Source: Atopsyche davidsoni (taxonomy: Eukaryota > Arthropoda > Insecta > Trichoptera > Hydrobiosidae). Taken from it: a stretch of 64,000 nt of DNA. The stretch lies in assembly GCA_022113835.1 (NCBI GenBank), contig JAILWY010000006.1, forward strand, positions 7,750,001 to 7,814,000, given 5' to 3'. The notes under the pieces are model-generated. The model made no database searches, was not told the DNA's origin, and worked only from the letters and a program-made list of their open reading frames with translations. The translations under genes were made by a program, and so were the position numbers. Of this stretch, positions 22,126-34,541 are shown one piece after another (position 1 is the first letter of the stretch; each line of letters starts with the position of its first letter).

Positions 22126-22620
22126 TAAAATATAATTAATTAAATGGATTATGCTAAAACTTCTTACAATTAAAAACAAACGCTGTAACACTTATAGTAG
22201 CTATTTTTTTTATTTAAAACTGTTATATTTCCTGAAATCATGCTAGAATTCCCACTTGTTTACAAGTGATATAAAACGTAAATTGCAAACTAGTTTAAAT
22301 AAATAATTGCTATATCTCGCGTTGACTTGTTGAAAATGAAATAAAGCTTCAGAGGATTTCTAAAAAAATCTCATTTTATCAAACTATTAAAATGGATTAT
22401 GCTACAGCCCCCAACAGTTAACAACAAGCGCTATTACAATTTTAATATCGCTGGCTGCGATATTAAGGTTTGTTGGTTGCGGCTCATCGTCCGGCCAGCT
22501 GCAGGGGCGGATCGGTTTTTCATTTTCTGGCCGCCCGCCAACCCCGTCCTGCCTGCGGCCGCCCCTGGTCACATATCTGGAGGTCACTTAACTGAATAAG
22601 CGGTATGTGATACTGTTTAT
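22126..22620. other. AT-rich stretch with a short direct repeat and a GC-rich island
   Basis: A 50-bp degenerate direct repeat beginning TTAAATGGATTATGCTA (22137) and TTAAAATGGATTATGCTA (22387) brackets an AT-rich piece. From 22480 to 22600 lies a GC-rich island (CCGGCCAGCTGCAGGGGCGG near 22490). Frames 22399-22599 (plus) and 22402-22587 (minus) overlap in antisense and have no known domain. Confidence 0.4.
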
Positions 22621-25600
22621 AAATCCTATATATATTTTCAAAAGTTAGATACGATATCCAGAAAAATCTGATCCCACTAAATATCAAACAAAACAACCCT
22701 TATTTTATTTGAACATTCATATTTTGATGATCCATGAAGAAGATTTATATATAATAAAAAGTTCAGTTTTCTCGTTATTTTTTAAAAATCTATTATGATT
22801 TTAATAGATATAAATAACACTTTTCAGAAATTTTTATTTAATGGTTGATGAGACTCTGCCGTGGAAATTATTACTTTTGACAAACTTAATGAATAACTAA
22901 AGCAAATACGTGTGAGATGTAAATTTTAATAAAAAAAAAATACCTCTTACGTCATTGGCGAAATACTTTGTCGGAAATTTTTCGTTAATTAATTAAATAG
23001 GAACAAAGAAAAGTTAGCATGATGAAAATAATTAAAGCCTTTATTACTGTGTTCATTTTATGGTTATTTATTAAGCGAAACTTACAAGACTTCACGGAAA
23101 CCTCAAGATATAAGCTGAAAGAATGAGGCTTTAATGCTTCATGGTCCAAATTTTGTCACGCACGTTGTCATGTCGAAGCCTATGTCCGCTCTTAAAGGGG
23201 TTTTTTTCATTTCCTAGAACACGCAATCTTGCTACAAGACACATTAACGAGTCGAATATTGTGACAAGCAACCATAAGCTTTAATTACGATAGAAAAAAA
23301 AACTGTCGGTAGATTATTATTTTAATAAATAAATATACAGAGCATCACTTACTTTTTTTAATAAATTAATATCCAGGAAACTGCTTTAATTTTAAAAATA
23401 ACAGCCTGTGGGTAATACCGTAATTTTATTTTAATAAATTGTGTAAATAAAGCATGTATACATTAAAATAAACCAAGTCAACAAGCTCAATAAACAAATG
23501 TTATGATGTTTGTGTTTTTCATTCCTTAAAACAATATGAATGAACTCAATAAATAACAAAATTATTATGTTTACGTAAGATATATGTGAAAATATAAAAT
23601 CTAAACGGTAAAGGATGTGGTAAAAACAAGCTGGATATCAATTCTTATAAATCGTATTATTGTTATATATTATTTAAACCTTACGACAAATGTTTGTACT
23701 CGTAAAAAAATATATTGCTTATTTATATTGTTGCTCAGATGTTTTTAAATTTATATATTAAAAATGAATAAGATATAGAAAGATAAGTTTTATTTTTATG
23801 CACCTTTTTTCAGCGCTCCATATATATGTCATGTTTGTTTTATAAAATAACTGTAAATAAATTAAAAATATAATTATTATTAACATAGTATGTATACATT
23901 AATTTTAAACCTGCGGGTCAAATGGTAGCAATATTTTTTTAACAATTAACTTCTGAATAACAATTAAACGGAACCCCCAAACAGCTACTAATCAAATGGA
24001 ATTACTGCTTTCGGAAGTACACATTCATACAGTAAAATATTTCATTGCGTAATGTTCAAATGAATTTGAATTAATTATAACGTATCCCGAATACATAATC
24101 ATCATAGTTGATGACTCGAACGAAGGCATGATCAGAAATCATTCGATATAATTAATGATCCAGGGAGCCGTGGATGAACGCGTTCATTAGTTTCGGTCTT
24201 GTTGAATTAGTAGCTCGCCCGTCGTTGAGTTCCCAAAGCAATAATTATGATAATTACTATCAACAACAGGTGATAATTTGAATACATCAATATTAACATA
24301 ATAACTTGTTTGATGTCGGATTCCAACGCACAGTAATAGGTCTTTCAGGTATATTATTGTTTAAAAGGTTTTAATACTAATTATTCAATCTAAGTAATAT
24401 TGCTATCGTTTTCAATTATCTTGCCCATCTTCACGCGTTGGTAGAAATAAAAATATATTATTAATATCCCATTGTTTTAATGGAGTTTTCAGGCGTAAAT
24501 TTCTATTTGTCATTGATAGTATTCTTTGTTGAATTTATAGTGAAATTCTGCTTATAAAACGCTTGTCAATAATATATCATTACGCAATTTATTTCATTTT
24601 CAATACCTGATTTTTTTAATTTTTCTCTACATTTTAAAGTAATTCAGAGTTTTTAAATTATTTTGTTAATTTAATCACTTTAGCGACGCAATAACATCAA
24701 TTACAGATGAACATTATTTCGATTATTTTTAATCTTTGAGAATTACCAGGTAGAACAAGTAGATCAACTAAATATTAAGTAATTTTATTAAAAAAAAATG
24801 TTTAGTGAGGATCTCAATTTTTATTTCTCGGCGTTATTAGTTTCGAAAATATATTAGATTATAATGAAAAGCAGTAAGTGCAGAGATGAAAATATTAACC
24901 CAGTATCTTGGCGAAAATATTCGTGTCAATAAATAAAATGTAAGGCCATTACGAAATATTTATTTTAATAAAAATATTATAATAGAACACCACCGAGTAC
25001 TTTGAGTGTCAATGAATTGAATTGATTGTCAAATTAGAATCGCATTATCCGTTGACGTAATTAGCAGAAAACAGACAGACTACTGGTGTTTAAGAAGATA
25101 GGCAGTTTAGATACTTAGGATTCTCGGTAGTTATTTAAGCACAAATTTCTGCGAATTGATTTCAATAGACCCGCCGATTCTTGGGTAATAGATTTATAAT
25201 GACTAAATTATCCTTAATCAATTCAGCCAATTAGAGATTGCGGCCGATTTATCCTAAGTATTCGAAATTGATGATAGTGCTACGAGCTAATTAGTAACGA
25301 AGTGTTGAAGTTTTCATTAAGGTGTTCTAGATACTGACTCTTACATGGCTAAGATTATGAGTTTGTTAAGCTTTATTTATTTTCTTGGTTTAATTTGAAA
25401 ATGACAAACATTGATTTTTTTAAGTATTGATGGAACTCAATATCAAGAAAATGCAATATTAAACGTGAACAAAATTCAAGCATCTTTCTTTAACGAAAAG
25501 GAACTTCCGAGGCTTTAAATATAAACTGATATCTAAAAGCGTCGCGGTTCTATTCATCTCCATAGTATATGTGACTTTAGACATTTTTGTGTGTTTGGTT
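22621..25600. other. AT-rich non-coding stretch with two possible regulatory patches and one relic
   Basis: No gene. Patches at 24100-24290 and 25070-25330 are mid-GC and contain clustered homeodomain-type words (AATTAATGATCC, CCTTAATCAATTCAGCCAAT, GAGCTAATTAG). At about 24960-25015 a degenerate piece matches the right flank of the hammerhead inverted dimers (tattttaataaaaatatt, then a CACCGAGTACTTTGAGTGTC-type word). Confidence 0.4.
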
Positions 25601-25740
25601 TGGAAAGTATCGCAGGGAAACCTTCGACGCCCCGAGGGCGCAATATACTGTGGCGACCCTAGCCCCTGAATCGCAACCCTCCCACGAAGGCACTAGGTCA
25701 GTGAGGAAGGGAGCTTCAATATCTAAAAACGTTTATTTAA
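25601..25740. other. Short GC-rich island
   Basis: Sequence with CTTCGACGCCCCGAGGGCGC near 25622 in AT-rich flanks. No open frame or repeat identity. Possible regulatory patch. Confidence 0.3.
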
Positions 25741-28700
25741 ATTATACTTAACCAAAAAAAAAACATTTTGGCAATAGTGTAAGACATTTACAAATATATC
25801 ACATGCTCGGGAAGTTAAATCAGCACAATCAACTAACGAAGAAATAATTTCGAAATTCTCAAAATTCAATGCATCACCTTAAAATTAAACATCAATATAT
25901 GACATATAACGCTATTTTCATTTCAGGATTCTGATTTGAATTTATTTAACTGTGCGCTTTTATTTAATTTAATAATCATTTAACGATGCTTTAATTTATA
26001 AAAATGTGCTATTTCATGCGATCAAAATTTTTCTTCAAATACACAAAACAGTTGCAACAATATGTAGAGTTTTTTTAAACTACTTTAAATCCATAATCTA
26101 GTTTTTATAAACTACTCAATTATTTTAAAAAATACGTACATTTTAATATCTTGCTTAGTTTTGAAGTTTGTCATTTCACACATGTAGATTTAGAGCGCTT
26201 CAAGTGATAAATAATCAGTAAACATTTTATTTAAAAATATTACTTTTAAAGAAGGTGATATGACAATATTTTACTTGTTTTTTTAATGGGGCGGAAGCTC
26301 TCTTACTACATATTTTTTCTGGTATTTATAAAATATGACATACATAATTATAAGACTGTAATCTTCATTCCAAGTAAAAATAGCGACATGCTTGCGAACT
26401 TTTATTCGTATACATACATTCATTATTTAAATACATCTACTAAAAAAAATATTAAATAATATTATGCAAAGAAATCACACAAAGCTGAATTATTGTAATT
26501 GAAACTTCATGGAAGTTAGTATCATATTTTATTTTTATTTTCAAGTATTTGTTGTTGTTACAAACACATTTTTAGTACGCTTGAATAATAACAAAATAAT
26601 TTTTTAAATATATTTTTTATAAAATGATTTATACTTTTTAAATCGACATATAATGGTATCAGTCGATATAATTAAATAAAAAAATATATATATATTTCTA
26701 TCGAGTATTTGTTTACTAGATTTTACTTTTCAATAAAGCAACGAAGAGCATTGATATTCTATACAAGATAGTATACCCAAAGTATGTTAGAAACAAACAT
26801 ACGAAGGTATAAGAAACTCCACATCAAATATTTTATTTATTCCATTACAAATTCATTACCACGCACTGTGCCTACAAAAAAAAAATGTATGAGCAAGTCA
26901 CCTTATCTAGCATTGGTTGGTTCTTCAGATTTCCTTTCGCACGAAATAACAGGGCTTGTCAATTCTGCGGAATGCGTCCCGTGACACCCGCGGGCCCTGA
27001 TTTATGTCCCCTGAGACGGTCCCAATGACGCGATGAAGTTCCTCGCAGAATATTTTGTCGAAAAAGCGCGATGAATATGAAATGCGAAGCGGGGACGCGG
27101 GAATGTGATATGGAAATAAAGTGATAATGAAGAAAAAGCAACGTGATACGAAAATGAGATAACTTAATAAAAAAATATGTTTGAAGTGTTTCATCACACG
27201 CCAAGTGAATAAACATTACCGGGAATTACAAATCACAGCGCGTCCTTGATAATTCATCGTTAAATGTTCTTACTCCTGGACGTAACTTAATTTAGAAGTA
27301 TTTTCTTTGTAATAGGAAAAAATCTAAAAAAAAAAAACTTGCATTTCAATGTAAGCATATTCATGTATAAGTAAAGAATTTATTTCTAAGGTTTATTTAG
27401 TTAAAAGTATTTATAAATATTAGTGTGATATTTTTTTAACCGCAGATCAATCTCCTCAAGCATTAAAATGGTTTATTTAAAATAATGGAGACAGTAAAAA
27501 TTTGTATTGGCCATAGCTTAAAATAATTTATACTTGACTCACTTTTGTAAATTCGTTTATACAAGTTGAATGACAAAATTCTTTTATGATTCATACAGAA
27601 CAAAGTATAAATGAATTCAGGTGGGTAGTAAAATGTTTGCGGGGAAGTAAAAATTTAATACGAATCCGGCATTCAGAACAAGAACTAACTTCCGGCATAT
27701 AATAAAATTCAAATATTTTTTACTTCTCTCTGAATGCGTTTTGTATTGCTTTCACGGTAAGGATTTTGAAAAAGTTTTTCTGTAAGCCGCTCGCTGCGGG
27801 TCCGCTGGCCAGTGGCGTGCCTCAATGGGATTTATTTTAGGTTTATTATGCAACTAATCCCCAACATTTATCACTTAAAACACAATGACAATGGATATTT
27901 TGACGTATTATTTATATCTGATTTTGTACTCAATGCTATTAAAATTTATTTAATAAAAAGAGGATAGCAAAAACGGAGCTAGGTATAAAATCGTGGATGT
28001 TGCATGGAGATAATAAATCCCACATCTGTCTTAAAAAAACGAGAACAAAAATCTTTTTACTATTATGGACTGCATCAAAAAAAAGTAAAGAGTGATTTTT
28101 GTTTTATAGTACACACAATTAACACGTATCACTTAAATGTGTATATGCATAATATGAAGGAAAAAAATGGATCTAATGATATTGACCTTTAATAAATAAT
28201 TTATATTAAAATACGATGATCTCTTCTACTGTACAATCAAACGTACATTTTTTATTCTTCGATAATTATACTTTGGTTTAAATAGTTATTCTCCATATTT
28301 ATACAACCACCATGAATACCAAAATCTTTAAAAGATTATGAAATATTTTGTTTTTGGGGACTAGTTTATCTTTGATATAATAAAATAAGTTCAAATAAAC
28401 AACCTTTTTGCTAAAGTAACCCACCACTGCCCGTATCCCAGGTGTGGTCCGTCGACAAGTTATGTTTGGATTCAGAGCTGGAAACTCGCGCATAATAGCC
28501 CAACATATTTTGTTTTAAAAAACTCTCCTCACATAGGATATTCATTGTTCTTGTTTAAATATTTACGTGAGTCTCGCTGAATGCTCCGAGCTTTCTACGG
28601 AGGCTCTCACTAGGCGGCTGAAAGCTTGACTTCTGCAGTTTTACATGCAAATGCCCAAAGAAGCTTTTGCGATTTATTCATATATCTACTTTAAACTATA

Positions 28701-29331
28701 CTTTGAAACATATTATACTAAAATAAATAACAAAAGTTGATATTTAAGAATCGCAACATTGTGAAGGTCTGCTTAATTTAATTTATCTAATTATTATGAC
28801 TTTTTGAAATATCCTAAAATTATTGCATGGAATCTATAAAATATATATTTTTGAAATGTTATCGACTTGAGTATAGTTTGAAACATTTAAATACAATAAA
28901 ATAATCAATAATTATGCTATCAACACAAAATGAAAGTTTACCAAGAATATTTTTTATAAAGTGTACATACATACAAACAAATATTTTCAAATAAATCATT
29001 TTATTGAAAAAAAATGCAATTTTTCATGAAAGTCGTCTGTGTATTTTGATTGATTGTGTAGTTATCGTTAGCTGGTGGTAAAATCAATTAAAAACGCGTC
29101 CATCGAACCACAAAGTGATTTTCTTCTATTAAATACTTGTTTGACGATAGATTTAATCCCTTTTATACGAAATTGTGATTAATTTTTTGGGCAGTTTAAA
29201 TAAGAGAAATATTTTTTAATATGCGGTTTTAAATTTATCAAAAAAACTTATTCGGGTTGACATAACTATAATAAGAATATGGATCACTTTTTTACTTTAA
29301 AGTATAATTAAGATGAAACAATATTTTGTTT
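25741..29331. other. AT-rich non-coding stretch with small GC patches
   Basis: No gene recognised. Patches are 26940-27120 (GTGACACCCGCGGGCCCTGA near 26981), 27780-27830, 28420-28500 and 28565-28680. The last one contains a perfect octamer ATGCAAAT (about 28645). Short overlapping frames at 26925-27216 are shadows of the patch composition. Confidence 0.45.
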
Positions 29332-29580
29332 ATATTTTTGAGTAAAATACTTGAGTGATTTTCCACATGTTCGTTTTTATTTGTGACCGGTTTCGCCAAC
29401 CTTTCACGATGGCATTATCAAACAGACTCTGTTTGATAATGCCAACATGAAAGGTTGGCGAAACCGGTCACAAATAAAAACGAACATGTGGAAAATCACT
29501 CAAGTATTTTATTCAAAAATATTAAAATGGAATTCCACCAAGTACTCTCTGTCAATAATATTGAATTTCTCAATATTTTG
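29332..29580 (+). mobile_element. Inverted-dimer repeat with two hammerhead-like cores, copy 2
   Basis: Left arm 29332-29425 and right arm 29429-29522 are 94-base inverted copies with only a few differences and a 3-base spacer (ACT). Each arm carries a hammerhead-like core, so the cores face each other head to head. The right flank continues AAAATGGAATTCCACCAAGT and CTCTCTGTCAATAATATTGA as in copies 1 and 3. This is the most complete and least diverged of the three. The frames 29455-29655 and 29496-29702 are by-products of the palindrome. Confidence 0.85.
29429..29475 (+). pseudogene. Hammerhead-like core in the right arm
   Basis: TTGATAA in place of CTGATGA, stem II GCCAAC/GTTGGC (perfect 6 bp) with loop ATGAAAG, then GAAA, palindromic CCGG stem III and TC before ACAAAT. 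Stem I can pair only about three bases because the arm starts right at its 5' strand. The inverted left arm holds the mirror core at 29379-29425 on the minus strand. Two core substitutions argue against activity. Confidence 0.6.
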
Positions 29581-31140
29581 TTATTAAATAAAATTTTATT
29601 TTTGATTGATTTAGAGTTTGGATATATTATTATTCTATTCAATATTTTTGAGTGAAAATATCTTGAATGCCATAGAAGTTTGACGCTTCCGGAAATGTGC
29701 AAAAATTTTACTTGTTTCTGGAAAAAGTTTTTTTTTGTTAATTATTGGAAATGTATGATTAATCTAGTATATCACAATGCTCACTTCACAGGATTCGCTA
29801 CGTGAGATATTGTCTCCAAGCCCGGGGGCTGTTTGGAGTCCAATCGAGGTTCGAGCCACTGAACAGGGCGCCCGACCCTCCTCGCAGTCGATAGGAGCCC
29901 AGCCCTCTAATATCGGAGAGGCATCCAAACAGACGGCGCGACAGTACATTTGTCAACCGCTGAATTCAACCCCCCGGCTTATTCCTCCCTCGAACTTCTC
30001 CGTAATTCAAGAATCGCCAGATCGGAGGTCAAACTTTATAATCCGCGCTTTAGTTGGGGTACTGACTGTAGAAGTAATCAACGTATATTGTGTTTTGAGC
30101 GCAAACATTGCATCATGTCAATTTTAATATATTTTGTCGTGGCGTTCATTTCATGTTTAATAATGTTGAGCGAAAAATCAACGTGTGTAAATTTACAAAA
30201 AAAATTGGGACATTATTTAAAAAAAATAATAAAAAACACTAAGTTTGTTATACATTTCAATATATTTATACCAAATGGCTAAAATAAATAGTACTTTAAA
30301 ATATTGTTTTTTTGATGTAACATATTGGTATTTTTAATATTACTAAAGAAACAATGATTTTATTATTGTCTGGGTTGAGCAGGCAGGTGTTTTCATAAAT
30401 ATTTTCTTCAAAATGAACTCTCGCTCCAAGAATTACAAACTAATGGTAATTTTCATCACGAAACTTGCCAAATTTATGAAAATGTGAATCTTAGGTTCAA
30501 ATTACGTAGAAAAATGTTGAAATTAAAATGAATAAGCATTAGCAAAAATATATTTCTTCGTAAACTTTAAAATTGTTGCACACATATTTACCAAACAATA
30601 TATAATTTTTAAAAATGAACAAAATATTAAATAATGAAGTATCATGCGGCACGAAACGAATAAACTGTTTTGGCAAGTATTTAATAATACTTTCAAATTA
30701 ACAAAAAACACAACAACTAACCCCTCAAAATGACTTTTATTCGTATTGTAAAATATTTAAATCAATAATTTTGTAAAAAAAACCTTGTTTGAAAATAATA
30801 TGATTATATAACACCTCGCTGTGATTTTTCTGTGAAATAATACATGAAAACCTAAAAATAATAAAGAATACTCGTGTTATGTTAAAATATTGCAAAAAAT
30901 CTCGGTGTTTCTACAATCGGAGACATCAACAATATAGAGTAAGAAGTATAAATTAAATATTGAGTAACTGTAGGGAATTAAATCTTTTATCATTAAAAGT
31001 TTGAAAAAATAATATGAAGTATTTATTGATGGAATTAAGTCAAATGTTTTGTGGCAACGAAATGTGAAAATCTTAAATAATTAAAATAGTACAATTTAAC
31101 TACAAACAAAACTAAGCTTTTATAATTTTATCGATACTTA
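29581..31140. other. AT-rich non-coding stretch with one mid-GC patch
   Basis: The patch 29790-30060 has CAAGCCCGGGGGCTGTTTGG near 29818. It gives a 116-codon plus frame (29777-30127) and an antisense frame (29764-29949). Neither shows a known domain or splice structure, and the frame's end is AT-rich noise, so I do not call it a gene. Confidence 0.4.
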
Positions 31141-31460
31141 AATTTAAAAAAAAAAACGCTTGATCTTTATATGGGTACTAGTTTTGAACCGTATGTACTT
31201 GAATTCTCTTTCATATTTACTGAAAAAAATAGTTTGATCAGTCATCGTCCCTTGCGCGGTAAGGGTGGGGGTGGCGTCCTGCCAGCATCCCAGCATCCCA
31301 GCATCCCAGCATCCCAGCATCCCCCACTCGGGCTTCCGCCGGTCGGGAGTTATCTGCGGAATAATCTCTAACGGTCCGACTGCGCCACCCGCCCTACTCT
31401 CGTGCAATAATGACGCGGAATAAAGCTCGACTTATGACAGATAATGCGTTTTTAGCGACG
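31141..31460. other. GC-rich patch around a minisatellite
   Basis: A GC-rich block from 31248 to 31400 including GTAAGGGTGGGGGTGGCGTC and the 8-bp minisatellite at 31283-31322. Overlapping frames on both strands are driven by the repeat. TGACGCGGAATAAAGC follows at about 31410. Confidence 0.4.
31283..31322 (+). repeat. (CAGCATCC)5 minisatellite
   Basis: Five perfect tandem copies of an 8-base unit, likely length-variable. Confidence 0.95.
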
Positions 31461-33640
31461 TTGTTGTTGCCATTACTCGGAAACTGCTTTAGAACATTAA
31501 AGCTGAGAGTTGATTATGGTTTTTTCTTCCGTTGAGTATATCTTAACATTTTCAAGCGATTTTTTGATGTTTTAAAAAAAATCAAGTAACCTGATTAAGT
31601 TATGTTAAAAACAATACAAGAATAAATAAAATGGTTAAAAATTAGAATGAATATACATATTTTTCAATATGTTTACACGTTTGCGTTAATTACATTGATT
31701 CATCAATTTTTTTTTCTAATTTGAGATAAAAGAATCAATGTATAGCGAATCTGTTAGTGTGGCAAAAATTTGTAACGCTATTTTTCAGCGAGGATTTTGA
31801 ATGTGAGTAATTAAGCTATGAATATGTCTGAAGTATGGAATGGCATCGTTTAGTAGATGGTTTTATACGATGGTATTGTCAACTTGATTTTTATCAGCAA
31901 AACTACCACCAATCGAAAAAATAATATTTTTCCCACGGATACTTATTGATCCAAAACGTGTTATAATAATATAGAGGCTTGCATTACTTTCAAGTATCCA
32001 GTTTTTATATTTTTTAATTATTAAATAGGTTATATCATTAAATTAGGTGTGTGGTAATATTTCAAATAATTTATACAAAAATATGCTTTTTCACATCTAA
32101 AAATAGCCAAAGATCCTGAAGCCTATACAAACATAGAATACATATGAACATCAAATCCTCACAAAAACGTTACAGCATTTCCTTGAGATCAGTTTTACAT
32201 AACTATAAAGCACGCCGCACATTTCTCTGAAAGATTGAATATAAAAAAAAAACTTTCATCACTACACTTTGTAATATTGCTGCGGTGAAAACAAAAACAA
32301 CCTCCCTAAGGAAAAGCCAGTAAGGAAAACAGCACCAATTTCCGCCACTAAAATTTGTTACTTTCAGAAAATTGTATTTTGAAAATTCTAATGATTTTGT
32401 TATGCGCCCTGACCTGTAGGCTCATTTATAATTATAACATCGTCTGTTATAACATGTATATTTTTACATAAGCTTATATATATTACAAAGCTAAGTCAGT
32501 ATCTTTAATTAAAATGGTCAGAAAAGATCAACACGTGATAAGAGATTAAAATTTACAGATTTGTGCATAAGCTAATAATAATTACTACAAAACTCAAAAA
32601 GTACATCTTAAATATTTTATTTTATACCAATAAGTTAAATATTTATAAATAACTATACGAAATCAACAGTGGCACTATTTGCCAGTGTATATAATAAAAT
32701 AAACCCCCTTTTGATTACAAATGAAATTGTCTGAATAATTTTGTTTGGCCAAAACTTTCATTCGGGAGTTATTTGAGGCTTGTAAGATAACCATTATTTG
32801 AGTGGAAAACTTCTCTACTTAATTTGAATAGCAAATATTATTGTTCATTAATTTACAAAAAAGCCTCGTAATTTGAATAAGCTACGAACCATTGAACTTA
32901 TATTTTGCTTATAATTATTATAAGCATTTAATCTGACTAAATAAATATTGACAGTCAATATCATTTTAAAAGTGATGCTGTGCTTATTATTATATTTTTG
33001 TTCAATTAACTTTTATATCGCTTTATAAAATTGCAATTTCTTGTAAGAAAAAGATAATCATATATAATATATAAACATAAGAAATTCGCTAATGAAGTCG
33101 TACATCCAACATTGCAAGGGAACACAGGCAAAATGATTATGTTTGGAATAATAAAAATACATTCGATTCCTATTTAATTTTGTATCGAATTTACACTCGC
33201 AACTGCATGTAATATTCATAAAACGTTTTAAAACTTTAAATAAAAATTTACATGCATTGTAGTTGTTACAACAATGTGAAATATGCAGTATCTCCATGGG
33301 GTGTCTTTGCAGTTGTTCTGGTTCCACAAAAATAAAAATACAAACCGGAGCATCTATTTTAATATTCCATCGTCCACAATAGTCACATTCACAAAGGACA
33401 TCCTCCGAGATAAGCGCATAATAATAAAAAAAAACTATGAAAATAACACTCTCTCCTCGCAGTACCTTATTTCCTTCCCATCCACGCACTTTTTACTCGC
33501 ACAATGGCACCTATTACGCAGTGGCGTCCGCTGTGCCTCTTTTCGTATTGTCACATTGTTACCCCTTGTCGCTAACCAGAGACTCTAAACACCCACGTTT
33601 TTGACGAAGGTTATATAGAGGTGACTCCACAAACATACAA
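31461..33640. other. AT-rich non-coding stretch
   Basis: No gene. The 143-codon minus frame 33058-33489 and the antisense 101-codon frame 33283-33588 overlap, have AT-driven composition and no domain I recognise. A mid-GC patch at 33500-33590 (GCAGTGGCGTCCGCTGTGCC) is plain. Confidence 0.4.
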
Positions 33641-33654
33641 AAACACAATATATA

Positions 33655-33900
33655 TTTTTTATTATTAAATATTAAAGAAATTCTCAGAAAAACATCATCG
33701 TGATTTGTGTGCCATGTAAGTCAGGAGATGTGGGTTCAAATCCCACACAAATCACGATGATATTTTCCTGAGAATTTCTATAATCATCTTCTATGTGTGA
33801 ACTAATGTGCCTAATCATATGAGTAATAATATAATAAACCCGTAATGGGTAATAAATACGCATCTGATTGACGTTCGATCCAAAAAATAGACATACGTAT
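33655..33900. mobile_element. Fold-back tRNA-like element, copy 2
   Basis: Arms AAGAAATTCTCAGAAAAACA (from about 33674) and its complement (33760-33778) enclose a shortened tRNA-like part. Here GTGATTTGTGTG faces CACACAAATCAC, extending the palindrome. The D-arm region is deleted, while CCATGTAAG and the perfect B box GGTTCAAATCC (about 33732) remain. The right tail runs through ATCATCTTCTATGTGTGAAC and AACCCGTAATGGGTAATAAA to the family end ATAGACATA (about 33893). Confidence 0.8.
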
Positions 33901-34014
33901 ATGATGGTGCGCGTCTTGGCTAAATTAATAGATTATAAAAATAATATCCAGATGGGATTAAAATCGTTTCACTTGTTAGTTTGTGTAAAAAGTCCAGTGC
34001 TTGCAAATCACTAA

Positions 34015-34235
34015 ATATTGGTTGGCCTGGGCACATTGGTTCATATGTAGAGTATGATTGTTAAAAATTATCGATTAATGGATGTGATTCGTTAGTACAA
34101 TGGTCAGTACACCGGCCATGTATGCCTGGAGTGTAGGTTCAAACCCCACACAAGCCAGGATGATATTTTTCTGAGAATTTCTTTAATCATCTTCTATGTG
34201 AGAACTAATGTGCCAAGTCATATTAGTAAATATGC
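34015..34235 (+). mobile_element. Fold-back tRNA-like element, copy 3
   Basis: The tRNA-like part 34084-34157 has A box TTAGTACAATGG and B box GGTTCAAACCC, with the 3' acceptor strand decayed (GCCAGG for ATCACG). It is followed by the family arm TTTTTCTGAGAATTTCTTTA and ATCATCTTCTATGTGAGAAC. Its left flank GGTTCATATGTAGAGTATGA is shared with the middle of copy 7 (about 54888), so the two have a common history. Confidence 0.75.
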
Positions 34236-34315
34236 AATTATTATTTTTAAAAATTACATCAGCTAAAAATATTAAATTTTTATATTTATTTTACTGTATG
34301 TAGAATAACTATATG

Positions 34316-34541
34316 AAATTTGGTACTTGTTTTTATCCGACCACCAAAATTTTTTAATGTATATGTACTCGCAGAGATAAGAATCTATCATATGACGATG
34401 AGTCCCGTTGTGGCGTTTATTTCGTTCATTGCAGATTTTCATGACCGCTCGATTCGTTGGGTTGGGTTAGGTTAGGTTAAAAAAAAATGGTTAGGTACAA
34501 GTTTTTTGGTGGTCGGATAAAAAACAAGTACCCGAAACTTT
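34316..34541. mobile_element. MITE with 28-bp terminal inverted repeats and internal TTAGG-like run
   Basis: Left end GGTACTTGTTTTTATCCGAC CACCAAAA (34322-34349) is the inverted copy of the right end at 34504-34532, with one extra A. The interior, about 150 bp, has no coding frame. It contains TTGGGTTGGGTTAGGTTAGG (34457-34476) and TGGTTAGG. Superfamily is unknown: no clear target duplication can be read. Candidates include Tc1/mariner- or hAT-derived MITEs. Confidence 0.75.
34457..34479 (+). repeat. Short TTAGG-type run
   Basis: Two TTGGG and two TTAGG units then TTA. TTAGG is the usual arthropod telomere repeat. Because it sits inside a MITE it is probably part of that element and not a former telomere. 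Confidence 0.6.

Noticed and set aside
29777..30127. 116-codon plus frame in a mid-GC patch
   Set aside because: No known domain, an antisense frame of similar quality overlaps, and the end is AT-rich noise. There is no splice or homology support.
31283..31322. CRISPR-like direct repeats
   Set aside because: The units are contiguous 8-mers without spacers in a eukaryotic genome, so it is a minisatellite.
33058..33489. 143-codon minus frame
   Set aside because: Composition is AT-driven, no domain is seen and an antisense frame overlaps it. Length alone is not evidence.
34457..34479. Interstitial telomere or ancient chromosome fusion point
   Set aside because: The run is only about four units and lies inside a terminal-inverted-repeat MITE.
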